Below are positions 1 through 9,865 of a DNA stretch of 64,000 bases, one piece after another (positions within the stretch are counted from its first letter, which is position 1; each line of letters opens with the position of its first letter). The notes beneath the pieces are model-generated. The model was not told where the DNA came from. It saw only the letters and a list, made by a program, of their open reading frames with translations, and did no database searches. Position numbers and translations under genes: made by a program. The DNA comes from Calcarisporiella thermophila CBS 279.70 (lineage: Eukaryota > Calcarisporiellomycota), in NCBI RefSeq assembly GCF_041956535.1, contig NW_027192216.1, positions 253,807 through 317,806 on the forward strand, read 5' to 3'.

Positions 1-312
1 GCGTCCGTCAGACTCAATCCTGACCTCAGAAAGGGTAGCATCTGGTATCGTGGACAGTATTGCGGTGTGATAAGACCATATTGCAGGGCGACCCCATTCT
101 CGATTCCATGCGTTTGTAGTGTCGTCTTGTTTCTCATCGATTGGGAAGTGGGTTTCTTGTAAGAAGATGAAGTCGGGTTTAGCAATTAGCTTGATCCAGT
201 TGAATAATGTACGTCTTTTAGTGGGGTTAGCGATTCCCCTAGTGTTTAAGGATAAAAAAGTTGGCAGTATTCCAGGGTTGAATCTAGTATTAGGTCTTCG
301 CTGGACGATGGG
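1..312 (-). mobile_element. LINE (non-LTR retrotransposon) endonuclease fragment, open at window edge
   Basis: An uninterrupted minus-strand frame of 104 codons runs from just after a TAA at 313-315 to base 1 and out of the window. It has the N-terminal pattern of an APE-type endonuclease of LINE ORF2: SLNTRGI..P.KR near the start, then KPDFIFLQETHF, where Asn and the Glu of QETH correspond to metal-binding residues of the endonuclease/exonuclease/phosphatase fold. The rest of the endonuclease and the reverse transcriptase would lie to the left, outside the window. No ATG opens the frame here, so this is a fragment or a 5'-truncated ORF2. Only 35 bp separate it from a tRNA-Met gene. The endonuclease identity is well supported by motif; clade and activity are not known. 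Confidence 0.75.
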
Positions 313-347
313 TTAAATTCACCACAGCCCATAACAAAAAATAAAGG

Positions 348-420
348 GCTTCGATAGCGCAGTTGGCAGCGCGTGAGTCTCATAATCTCAAGGTCGTGAG
401 TTCGATCCTCACTCGGAGCA
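348..420 (+). tRNA. tRNA-Met (anticodon CAT)
   Basis: This 73-nt sequence folds as a complete cloverleaf. The acceptor pairs GCTTCGA with TCGGAGC, the D-stem is GCGC/GCGC, and the anticodon stem TGAGT/TCTCA carries the loop CTCATAA with anticodon CAT. The T-arm is GTGAG TTCGATC CTCAC and the discriminator base is A. There is no intron and no encoded CCA. The AGTTGGCAGC D-loop and overall shape fit an elongator methionine tRNA, although initiator versus elongator is not decided by sequence alone here. A second copy lies at 5273-5345. Confidence 0.96.
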
Positions 421-1319
421 ACTTCTGTAATTATTTTATTTAATCGAATAATGATATAATCAAATTCATTAGCTTGAAAATTTTTGCAAGTGCGAAAAAG
501 AGATCTTGAATGTGAATCGAGTAATAATGCTTTCGATTGAATGGGATATGAAAGTATTCTGTATATATATTATGAATTCCGATTCGGTATAAGCCGAGAA
601 GCACCATTTTAAAACACATTTTAGGAATAATTAATCATCCAGCTAACCAGTAAAATTATTAGATGAAAGATTTGACTAGTAAGACTAGTGGATATAAATA
701 TATTATTACTGCTTGAAAAGAGTTGAAGAACAAAATAATTCAGGGACAGCTCCCAATTTGTATAGCGCGATATATCAAATTGCTTTACTATTCCTAAGCT
801 TTTTTCTAGGGGTATATTATTGTTCGACTCTCTATTTTGAATCCTGTCAACATGAAATTTTATATTTTACTTAAATTTAATCTGACAGATATAATGGGAA
901 CGGTGGTTGCATATTGAAATCAAAGCTACATATGATGATCAGGCATTTACTTATCACTCTTTAAGGATATACTATACTTGCTCTAAATATAAAAATAGTC
1001 CAAATTTTGAAAAAAAAAAAAAAAAATTATAAAATACTGAGAGTTGATGGGTGGCATTAAATAGACCAAAGGAAAAATGTAACAGAGTATTTTCTGAATC
1101 AAAGTTGAGCATTACTGAGGGCTCCTAATAATACCATACAATAACTACAAAAAAGAAAAGCGTGAAGAGGAAAGGAATAAGCTGGAAGCTATTGGTATTC
1201 AAGGTGGTACAATAGATATAATAATATTAATTATCTTATAAAAAAAGTAGTGATAGAGGAATGATATAAGAAAAGTGAAGTAATGGTCTAAAATAGATTG
1301 ATAGAGTGGAATTAGGAGA
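421..1319. other. AT-rich stretch without a gene
   Basis: I see no coding frame, RNA gene or clear repeat here. It contains a run of A residues near 1009-1025 and scattered poly-A and poly-T tracts. Confidence 0.6.
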
Positions 1320-1602
1320 GATTCACGCGGCAGAATTGTTTTGCGCTGGGACTAAGATTATAGTAGAGAATTCAGCACGACAGGTACGACAAGTAAGATG
1401 CACTAAGGAGAAAGAGCAATAATATGGAAGCTAGACTCTACTATACGGGAACAGTAATATTGGAGAACCCAAACATGACAAGCACGAAACACTAATCGTG
1501 AAGAATCCAGACAGCTGTACTGGTGGGGGGAGCGGGATTTGAAATCGTGTCATCTCGATAGTACCGAGGAGTCCTTACCACTCATCTACTTCACTCCCTA
1601 AG
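1320..1602 (-). repeat. SINE-like repeat, copy A: decayed tRNA-like head plus degenerate ~37-bp tail units
   Basis: Read on the minus strand, the head (about 1602-1525) contains an A-box-like GATGAGTGGTAAGG, an anticodon-arm-like CTCG..CGAG hairpin and a B-box-like GATTTCAAATCC, then CCCCCCACCAG. The tail continues toward 1320 with loose repeats of a unit whose plus-strand form is roughly GAGAAnCCAGACACGACAAG. The stretch at about 1375-1430 matches 2495-2550 of copy B closely (CACGRCAGGTAYGACAAG and an AGCAATAAT block). The three heads share bases past the tRNA-like end, which argues for a dispersed family rather than chance tRNA decay. No terminal target-site duplication was verified. Confidence 0.5.
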
Positions 1603-2394
1603 GAAGGGATTGGAAGTTCTTTGATTTTATTTAGCTTTGGTTAAATTTAAGTTCTATGTGGTTAGAGATAGGGTAAACTTATCGATAAATGATCAAGAGG
1701 AAACTGGGTGAACGTCATAGATGATTCCGTGATTTTTACCCAGGACACCTCTGAAGATCAAACCCCGGTCCCAACTCCGGCCTGAGAACCGCACCCAACC
1801 TCTCACTGCTGTCTATTAATACCGTTTCCTTTATCTCTCCTTTCCCTTTTTTTCTTTTATTTTTTCTCTAATTTTTTTTAACTTTTTCCTTTTCTTCATT
1901 ATTACATGTACTTAAGCAATTTATCTTAATACCGTTGCACACAACTGTTTATCCTTCCCCCTTACATTTATTCCTTTCCCTTCCTTTATTAAATTAATTT
2001 GTTTCCCTACTTTCCTAGCTCTTTCCTCTTCACTTTTTCTCTCTTCCTCTTACACATATACCTTTTTTTTTCTTTTTCCTTTCTTTCACTTCTAACTTCC
2101 AGATCCTTCAAGATAGGCCAGGAGAATTACCTGGGTGATATCGACGTAGATGCTACCCTAACTTTTAACAGGATAGAATACATTTCAATAAGGTCCTTTG
2201 TGAAAAAAAAAATAGAGATAGGGTAAACTACTACGCCAAAATAGCTCAGGCTTTGCTCCTGGCTCACCCTTGATATGTACAAGTAAGGTGGTGGGGAAGG
2301 TTGGAAGCCTTTTGTTTTTTTTGTCTTTTGAAGCTACGGTTCTTTATTTGAAAAGTATCCTCATGAAGTTAATCGGTGAAGATAAATCAAAGGT
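1603..2394. other. Gene-free region with a strong pyrimidine tract
   Basis: From about 1820 to 2110 the plus strand is almost entirely T and C (repeated TTTCCTTT, CTCTTCC and TTTTTCTTTT blocks). The flanks share a short direct repeat, AGAGATAGGGTAAACT, at about 1664 and 2213, and looser similarity around 1700-1760 and 2120-2180, so part of this may be another old repeat. No gene is supported. Confidence 0.5.
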
Positions 2395-2790
2395 CGTATG
2401 CCTTCGTGCAGATTATATCCAATTGCTTGCAGAGTAGGAGAACAATAAGAAAGAATAATAGTAGAGTAATCAGATACGACAAGTAGAGAAACCAGACACG
2501 GCAGGTATGACAAGCAAGGAGCAGTAGTGAGAGACAGCAATAATGAAGAGGCTAGAACACGACAATACACAGACAATACTAGGTGAAAAGCCTGACACAA
2601 CAAGAAGGAGAGAGTGATTGTAGAGAACCAGACTGGAAAAGACAAAGGCAATACTAGCGGAGAACAGACGCGACAAACAAGACAAAGAATTAGTGGAGAA
2701 TCCAGGCACTTTTTTTGTGCTGGTGGGGGTTACGGGATTCGAACCCGCGCCATCTCGATGGCACCGAGAAGTGCTTCTCACTATCATTAT
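2395..2790 (-). repeat. SINE-like repeat, copy B: tRNA-like head plus about seven ~37-bp units
   Basis: On the minus strand the head (2790-2723) has the best tRNA likeness of the family. A five-pair anticodon-like stem TCTCG/CGAGA encloses GTGCCAT, which would place GCC (Gly) as anticodon. A T-arm GCGGG TTCGAAT CCCGT follows, then CCCCCACCAGCAC. The 5' acceptor half is not recognisable. Downstream, on the plus strand from 2460 to 2705, are about seven units beginning roughly GTGGAGAAnCCAGACACG and spaced 34-60 bp. The long reading frames across this repeat are by-products of its composition. Its relationship to tRNA-Gly is an inference from the anticodon loop only. Confidence 0.55.
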
Positions 2791-2934
2791 TGAAAAGTCT
2801 CCTATACAAGTTAAATGAAAGGTTTGTACACCCTTTATTTCGCATGTAATTCTTGTTTTTCTGATATCTACCAATATCCAATTATTAAGAACGAAGTAGC
2901 TTATAGCTCGATTCCTAGAGTATGTCCCGGACAC

Positions 2935-3000
2935 ATCTCTAGTGCTGATGCCATCACCGGGAATCGAACCCAGCACACAATGGTTAAGCTCTGGGACTAG
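2935..3000 (-). repeat. Partial tRNA-like head related to the SINE-like family
   Basis: On the minus strand, GCTGGGTTCGATTCCCGGT is an intact T-arm/B-box, followed by GATGGCATCAGCAC. The last bases resemble the CACCAGCAC that ends the heads of the other copies. No anticodon arm or acceptor 5' strand is recognisable, so it is scored as a fragment rather than a tRNA gene. Confidence 0.35.
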
Positions 3001-3220
3001 GGAATCTATTCTTAGTTTTTTTTCTCTAAGGACGCGCGAACTTACGTCCTGTGGTTTATTTAATATATATTACAAATGTGAGGTATGCTCCCGAACAAGG
3101 TTATTGAGTAATAGAAAGTATGGAATATAATTTAAAGAGTTCCGTGCTTGGAAATGTCGGATTAGGTGTTCTTTGCTTCCTCGAAATCGAAGGCTACCCC
3201 TTGGCTGTCATCGATCCGGA

Positions 3221-4230
3221 TTAGCGAGCTCTTTCCCCATTTTTGCTTAAACCCTTCTTCGTCTTTTTTCCTTGTGCCTGTATCCACTGTCCTTTGATTG
3301 CTATGAGAAGATCTGATAAGAAGGTACACTTGAATGCGATGTCCTCATGTTCTTGGCTGTCTATGACAATTGCGATCCTGGTCTTATGTATACTCCACAC
3401 CATGATGTCGTGTAACAACATGGAGACTTGTCGATCTTTGCACTGTGTCTCCTCGTGGAATCCGAAGAGTTTCTCGTACTTATGCATGCTTGTCCAGGGC
3501 TTATCGAGGATCTTTTGATGGAGCCTGTTGAACCACCTCCAAAGGTCTCCAATTCTCGCACATTCAAAGTATGCATGTTCTATGGTCTCAATCTCTTCTC
3601 AACGACATCTCTTGCAGTTGGGGCTGGAATGGTCGAAGTGTTGGGCAATCCTTGCTGTTATTAACTTGTGTTGAAGGAGGCGCCATCGAAGGATCTATTG
3701 CTTTGGCTCGCTTGGGCGTCTTGGCCAGCTTTTTTAGGCACTTCTCCACGCTCCTTCATCTGAGGTAATATGCTCCCATTCTCTGGTTACCGCTACTGGA
3801 TCTGGTGGTACCTGGTATAGTCTGCCGAACTTGATAGAATAAAGCTTGATGTTAACCCCGGCTATTTTCAGGTTATGGGTGGGGAATATTCTCGAGTCTG
3901 TGAAGGTCGGCATCCTATAGGAGAGCGCTTACCGAAGATTTGGAAGCAAGGTCAACTGACCTAGTCGCCACATCGTGCTGAGCATGATATAATGCTTGGA
4001 AAATCCTTCTTGGTGTTTGACATGGATAAACCTCAACACGTAGTCCAGTAGAACTGGGTCGTAGAATGGCCTATATCTATTGATATTCTGATGATATATG
4101 AAGAAGTTACCCAGGACCGAGAGCCCATGTTGTTCTCCACGAGATTGCACTGGTTTTCCTCTCTCAAGGAAGTATTTGTTCCTATTGATCGGTAGGGTCA
4201 AAATCCATTCTTAGTAGATGTCGGGAGCTT
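3221..4230 (-). mobile_element. Decayed LINE ORF2 C-terminal region with zinc-knuckle (zf-RVT-like) motif
   Basis: The minus strand shows patches of protein likeness to the C-terminal part of LINE ORF2, in more than one frame. Around 4200-3930 lies a frame ending in YIMLSTMWRLGQL. It is followed by HKLITARIAQHF, then CKRC, an in-frame stop, and HAYFECARIGDLWRWF. The pattern C-x2-C...H-x4-C followed by W matches the reverse-transcriptase zinc-binding domain at the end of LINE ORF2. The terminal frame closes at 3221. Stops (one within the zinc knuckle) and frame changes show it is a dead, 5'-truncated copy. The orientation matches the endonuclease fragment at 1-312, but the order of domains means they are two different insertions. 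Confidence 0.6.
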
Positions 4231-4861
4231 GAATTTAATTGGGATAATTGATATATGACGGCCGAAATATTTGCTGCTACGGGCGAAAGGAGGTTTGTGT
4301 GGAGGGATATCTGGATCTTGGTAAAAATAAGAGATTTATCTTAATAATTCAGGGAATTGGTATTGAACATTAAAATAAACCGAAGGGTTTAAATAGAATT
4401 GTGATCAAAGGAGAATAACTCTCACTGGTGTTCAAAGACGAGATAGATAAGACAACAAAGTATCAATCAACATCAACAAGATAGCCATTAGAGAGTATAA
4501 GAGTAACCACAAGGGCGGCGAGTAACCACGAGGGGTCGGCAACGTAGCGGCAATCAATTCTATTGGCTGCACTATTTGAAAAATATCGCGCTATCTGAAT
4601 GTTTTTTTTTTTGATAAATCAATGAAAACTTTTTATTTAATTTCCATATATTACATGAAGTTAATGTCAATGGACTTAACATGACGAGATATAGGTCCTT
4701 GATAGATAGGCGTTCAATCGATATGCGTGTATCGTAGTTGTCGTGAATAGCATGTACGTGAAACCGATGTAATCTTTGTACTTATCGTAGGAGGGATGCT
4801 TTCAATAATGAAGACTCAATTTCTGATCAAGTGGACAGCAGTCACAAACTAAGAGTAAGTG
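4231..4861. other. Gene-free AT-rich stretch
   Basis: No coding potential is evident. A short direct repeat, AGTAACCACRAGGG, occurs twice near 4500-4535. Part may be flanking sequence of the neighbouring repeat. Confidence 0.45.
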
Positions 4862-4940
4862 CTGGTGGGGGAAGCGGGAGTCGAACCCACGCCGTTCTCA
4901 TCGGCATACCAGGGATAGTCCACTACACTAACCCTCCCCC
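4862..4940 (-). repeat. tRNA-like element, copy C of the SINE-like head (possible tRNA pseudogene)
   Basis: On the minus strand GGGGGAG and TTCCCCC can pair as an acceptor stem. A TAGTGTAGTGGACTA block looks like a D-arm/A-box, and GTGGG TTCGACT CCCGC is a good T-arm/B-box. The middle does not fold into a proper anticodon arm: GCCG ATGAGAA CGGC is the best hairpin but leaves no room for a variable loop. The end, CCCCCACCAGCAC, is shared with copy B. It keeps the most complete head of the three. It could be a decaying tRNA gene or a SINE head; the shared sequence past the tRNA-like end favours the latter. Confidence 0.5.
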
Positions 4941-5272
4941 TCGCGCTTTCTGAATGTCTGTGACTGCCTTTGTGACTCCTCTGTACAAAAACTAATTTTC
5001 TCGTAACATTGTTGTCATAACTCGAGTCACATATCAAGCTATCCCAACGATATTCAAGCTCCGACATTAATTAGGAACTAGTTATAAACCAGTATTCATT
5101 AGCTTTATTAGTTAACAGGTTATATAGTTATTATATCTTATAGTATAAAAGGAACACTCTAATGAGAACTTCCAACATACACACCTTGTTCTTGAATAAA
5201 CCTATAGTTTTACCTATGTTCCCCGAGTATCCCCTAGTTATATTGCTCTAGTCTATGACATTGTCACAAAGA

Positions 5273-5345
5273 GCTTCGGTAGCGCAGTTGGCAGCGCGTG
5301 AGTCTCATAATCTCAAGGTCGTGAGTTCGATCCTCACCCGGAGCA
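5273..5345 (+). tRNA. tRNA-Met (anticodon CAT), second copy
   Basis: This 73-nt cloverleaf is identical to the copy at 348-420 except for the last acceptor pair. Here the stem is GCTTCGG/CCGGAGC (G-C) instead of A-T, a compensated double change. The anticodon loop is CTCATAA, the T-loop TTCGATC and the discriminator A. There is no intron. Flanking sequences differ, so the two genes are not part of an obvious recent segmental duplication. Confidence 0.96.
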
Positions 5346-5685
5346 TATTCTAAAAATTTTTTGGATACTTTTTAGAAAGTCATTTGGACAGCTCAAATAA
5401 AATGATTCAAATTATAACTTAAAAAATATTATAGTATTGGACCACAGTTTTAACAAAGTTTTGCAGGCACCATAACCATACACAAATTTTGTGACTATTT
5501 CAGAAAAAAATAAAATAATAATATTATTTCCCAGGAGCAATGATATCTAGATAAAAAAAAAGGATAAAAAAAATTTTTAAAAATTGAATATATTCTGTAC
5601 AAACACTCAAGTTAGGTAAAAATAAAAAATAAAAAAAATTTAAAAGTATAAACTATGAAGTTAACATCTGCAGACTCTCCTTCCT
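5346..5685. other. AT-rich 3' flank
   Basis: A- and T-run-rich spacer between the tRNA and the 3' end of the DUF4203-type gene. No feature is seen. Confidence 0.5.
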
Positions 5686-6952
5686 TCACGCTTTAGCAGG
5701 TGCAGCAGGAGTTGGTACCACCGAAACAGGGAACCTCCTTCCACGGAACATGAAGAAGCTGGCAGCTGCACCAATGAGCGTCAATGCAAGAATCGCCTAA
5801 CCAGAGGAAAACGTTGTTAAATCCTGTTATTCTCTATGTAAATTAGTTCTTGATTTTACCCCAAGCTCCGAATAAACACGCCAGTCCATACGATATACAA
5901 TCACGTGGTTTGGATTGTCGTCAAGTAAATCCCACATGGAAATCCAGAGCCCCGCATTTATGAACATGTCCATCCCAACGATAAGGCACACTGCTCCTGT
6001 GATGGAAACCGCAAAGAGAATCACATACCACTCAATAAAGGCCATCAGAAAAATGCCCAGTACAACGAATGAAACAATAAAGAAATAACGGGCAATGTCC
6101 TAGTGGATAATGAGAAACACGTGGTAAGATAGGACTGAAGAATGTACTTTGTATTAAAATGTCACCAACATTGAGGATAATGTGATTCTCGGACCAGGAC
6201 AAGATAAACATAGCCAGAGAAAAGCCACCCATACCTATCGTAAAGATGAAAACAAGTTTATATTATTAGCCAATCATTTGAACTTGAATAATGTTTGTTT
6301 ACCGCCAATAAAGAACAATGCAAGCTTAAATAAGAAGATGAAAATCATCCCGCCGATGAACGCGAATATGAAGCATATGCACATGTACACGATAATGCGG
6401 TTCGCATATCCTTGGGCAGGTTCCGCATTTGTAAGTGCAATGAAACATATGAGGCTGAACACGAGAAAACCTATGAAGAAGAGAGCACCTCGAAGCGAAT
6501 AAAACGTGCCGAAGAGTAGGAACAGACCGGTGAGAATCAAGATAGCGCCAATAAACCCACGTTCAGGAGTTATCCAAGGGCCGCTTGGAATTTCTATATA
6601 ATAAAAGCATTTGATCAACAAAAAAGTTTTACGTCCAAATTCTCAATTCATTACCCCAAATTGGTTCATTGCTTCCTGGGCGCTTTACTGTCTCGGTCGG
6701 AGTCGCAGTCGCCGTTTTTGTAACTGTGGCTGTAGGCTTTGGCTTGTTCACGCAACATTCAGTATAGCAATCAGCGTAGCAATTGTTGCAATCGCATTTT
6801 GCACATTTGTCTTTCCCCTCATTATTCCAACGTTTTTCTAGCGAATTGCTTGTTGCAGTTGGCCGAGCGCAAACTAACGGAAGCGTGAGATTAAGAATAA
6901 GAAGAAGCAGCACGAAGTATGCAAATGAGCTCGAGCGGCGCCTTTCCATCAT
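5686..6952 (-). CDS. Secretory-pathway multi-pass membrane protein, DUF4203/TM7S3-TM198-like, with Cys-rich N-terminus
   Basis: Five exons (6655-6952, 6303-6593, 6170-6234, 5860-6099, 5686-5796) join to 334 codons in frame. The first 30 residues are a signal peptide (FVLLLLILNLTLPLVCA). A compact cysteine motif follows, KCAKCDCNNCYADCYTECC, and then a Thr-rich linker. The rest is a run of hydrophobic segments (GAILILTGLFLLFG, ALFFIGFLVFSLICFIAL, IIVYMCICFIFAFIGGMIFI, FFIVSFVVLGIFLMAF, AVCLIVGMDMF, AILALTLIGAAASFF). The spacing resembles the DUF4203 domain found in TMEM198-like proteins, whose molecular role in fungi is not settled. The third exon uses a less usual GTTGGT donor, needed to keep phase. 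The last exon reads ILALTLIGAAASFFMFRGRR, a typical final transmembrane segment with a basic stop. Family assignment is moderate, membrane topology strong. Confidence 0.72.
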
Positions 6953-8205
6953 TTTTTATCAGATATCTCAATCTATTAAAATACGCGAAATAAAAAGGCA
7001 AAAGTGGAAAATATAACCACGCTATAAAGCAAAGCAAGAGTTAGTCAATCAGTAGTGATTTCACCTGGTAAATAAAGTATTGAGCGATCTCAGGTATATT
7101 TATTTAATTTATGATTCGCTAGTGCTGATTCTCTTGGAATAATTTAAGAATTATAATAGAAGAGATCCTTGAAGGTAACGGTTTTCTATTTTTTTTAGAA
7201 AAAAAAGAGAAAAAGAAAAAAAAAGCGATATCAAACATTCACAGTTTACGCGTTCTACTTTAAAAAATAAATCGTGCTAACCAGTCAGACGCTGTACTAC
7301 ATTGACGCGATTCCGGATTAGGAGCTTGCTTTTATTGTTTAATCTGTAATTAATCCTTCCAGAAGGAAATTTCACTAAAATAGCTAAAGTTGATATAGAT
7401 CGATAAGTTTGATAAATGAGAAGAGATAGCACGTTTTATTTTTTTTATAAAAAGATTAATAACATGCTAAAAGTATCATCGAATTGCTTTAACCTCTTAA
7501 AAATGATAGTTTCTATGATATCCTACGCGCTAGCTATTTAAGAATGGTGGGGCTAAAAATAGTATTTCCAACTTTTAATTCACTACGCCCACTCTTGCGG
7601 GCTGCAGTTTATTTGCAGCAATGCTGAGTAGTTGGCATAGGTTTATCCTTTTTCCCTGTAAATCTATAAAATGCATCATTCGGAAATTGTTGATATAGAG
7701 CTTGGTTCATATATGTGGATTCGCAAAGTTTACTGTAAATGACATAAGGTTGGTAAGTACACAATTGCACGATTGCTAGATTTTATGAATACCGAAATAT
7801 AGAGACATTTTAGGAATATTAAAAACTAAGACAAAAAGTATCAAATTTAAATACAATATCAAGAAAAAGTTATTCAAAAAGGATTAATCAAAGGGGAAAA
7901 TTAAAGGGAAATCAAACCAAAAAAATAAAAATAAATACAGGTAAAACAACAACTGCAATATAGAGGACTAAAATATGTGGTGAGAAGTGATGCGTACTCA
8001 TAAAATAAAGAGTATTCTTTTGGAAAGGGTGTGAAACAACACCCAAGTGTATTCAATCATCCATCTTCTACCACTACTACCTCCCCAAACTCTTTTCTCC
8101 AAAATTTCCTCTAACATCTCTGGAATCAGTGCATCAGTCAAAGCGCAATGTTTCGCGGTCACGTACTCATCAAAAGATTGGCTCTAATTTCAAAAATTTA
8201 TAAAT
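6953..8205. other. Spacer; possible extra 3' exon of the OPI1-like gene at 7998-8181
   Basis: Most of this is AT-rich and featureless. On the minus strand 8181-7998 is open for about 61 codons, is noticeably less AT-rich than its surroundings and ends in TGA. A GTTAAG donor at 8224 and a TTAGAG acceptor at 8183-8182 would splice it in frame to the OPI1-like gene. No other gene is supported. Confidence 0.4.
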
Positions 8206-9865
8206 TTAGTTTTGCTCGCTTAACATACGCCTCTTTCGTCGACGAGTATTCCGTGCCTGCCCAAAATGAGCGCTAGTTGTCAATCCCCCTCCATTGCGCA
8301 TCATTGTCATTCGCTTGTTTTCTTCTTCCTCCTCCTCATCATCGTCATCATCTTCATCATCCTCCTCTCGTTCCATCACGGCGCCTTCGTCTTCATCTTC
8401 GACTTCTTTCTGCTTAAATATTGACGTTCGTTCTCCATTTGAGGTGGTGTCAGATCCAACTCCAACCACACGAAGTCGCCCTAACCATGACTCTGCGCGC
8501 TGAATAGTGTCTCCGAAGATACCTGCTATTGATTGCAACATTTCGCGAGATTCTACTGCCAAATCAAGTACACGTTTTGCAGCCTCTTCGGGATCAGCAG
8601 CTGGGCGAATGGCATGGGTTGAGGGAGGTACGGGCGATGCCATTGGCCTAAGGCCCGGCGAAGAAGCTGGGGAAGATGTCGAAGAGCGGTCTGCTGTTTG
8701 ATTCATTTGCGCCCACCGTAATGGCAAACTTAAAATAAAGCTTCGCACATTTCGCCTAGCTTGTTCCGGTAAAAAGTTTCCAGCATATCGCGAAACTACT
8801 TCTACTACACGGCGTAATACATTTACAACATCGCGTTTAGCGCGCGTAAGAGAAGACGCCATATCTGACTGGGTGAGAGCGGTTGTATTCGACGGATTTG
8901 TAATACGTGAAATATACGATCGGAGCAAAGCAATTTGATACTCGACCTGACCAATTGCATATTGCAACCATTCTAAACAATAGCGCAGTGACTTCATTCC
9001 CTCCTCGCTCACGATGGCTGCTCCTGCCCCTACAGATGTGCCCACTTCCATTGTAATTTGATGCCATCGACTACGAGGTTGCTGTTGGATAGTGGCAACT
9101 CTATATTTGGTATTGACACTCTCAGAATTGCCGCTATTGCCATTTTCTTCCCCATAAGTGCCCCGAGAATGAGAGATTCCACGCTTATTGTTTACTACTA
9201 AAATTGTATTTAATCTAAGTTAATTCGTACTAATATTTTTTTTAAATTAAAATTAGATACGTACGTTGAGAGTCCTCGTTTCTCGGCCGTCTTCTTCTCA
9301 ATTCGGAAGAGGAATGATTGTTTAACGCATGTCCATTAATTTTCAATGTATGCGTTGAATCATCTTGGTCATTGGAAGTGGATGGATACTTTTTTTCCAG
9401 CTGAAAAATAAGAAAGAAGATTAGTTCGCATCAGTTTCATTCAAATAATATCTCCAGATTAATAGAGGTTACTTTGTCTAGTTGTCTACATGCGAACTCA
9501 TCTAAAGAAGAAAGGTGTGGATTCAATCTACCGATAACGGGCCCAGCGAGGGTTCTTACACTGCTCTCCACCATTTCCGCTCCATAGCGTACGAGTCTTG
9601 AGTTGGCCTTGCTTGCTTCGTAAGTGCGTAGCGTTGTCGCAATCATTGGTATATTGGATATTCGAGCAATAAAATGCTCAGAGTCTGAAGTAGGGGGTTG
9701 ATCTCCAGCAGTGCGCATAGAATCAAGTGCTTCTGCTGCAAGTGTTTCGTCATCGGGCGGCTGTTGATTCGAGTGAAGCTGGTTGTTGCAGAGCTCAGTA
9801 ATGGACATTCGTGAGTTTCGACGGGTATCATCAGCTAGAGTTGCTTCATCTTTCATCTTGCTCAT
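8206..9865 (-). CDS. OPI1: Opi1-family transcriptional repressor of phospholipid biosynthesis
   Basis: Three exons (9473-9865, 9265-9400, 8206-9197) give 506 codons. The conserved Opi1 block is split across the first and third exons. The first carries RISNIPMIATTLRTYEASK, the VRYGAEMVESSVRTL motif and LDEFACRQLDK. The third carries VSEEGMKSLRYCLEWLQYA followed by a helical region. In budding yeast Opi1 is held at the ER by phosphatidic acid and Scs2, and on inositol supply moves to the nucleus to repress Ino2/Ino4 targets; that mechanism is inferred here from the family. The C-terminal part is low-complexity, with an acidic run of D and E residues followed by RRRKRR. The second intron ends in TAGTAG, two possible in-frame acceptors. 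The end may instead be spliced to a downstream exon (see 7998-8181). Confidence 0.82.

Noticed and set aside
8294-8503. Poly-serine frame on the plus strand
   Set aside because: It is the complement of the acidic GAN/GAY codons of the OPI1-like gene.
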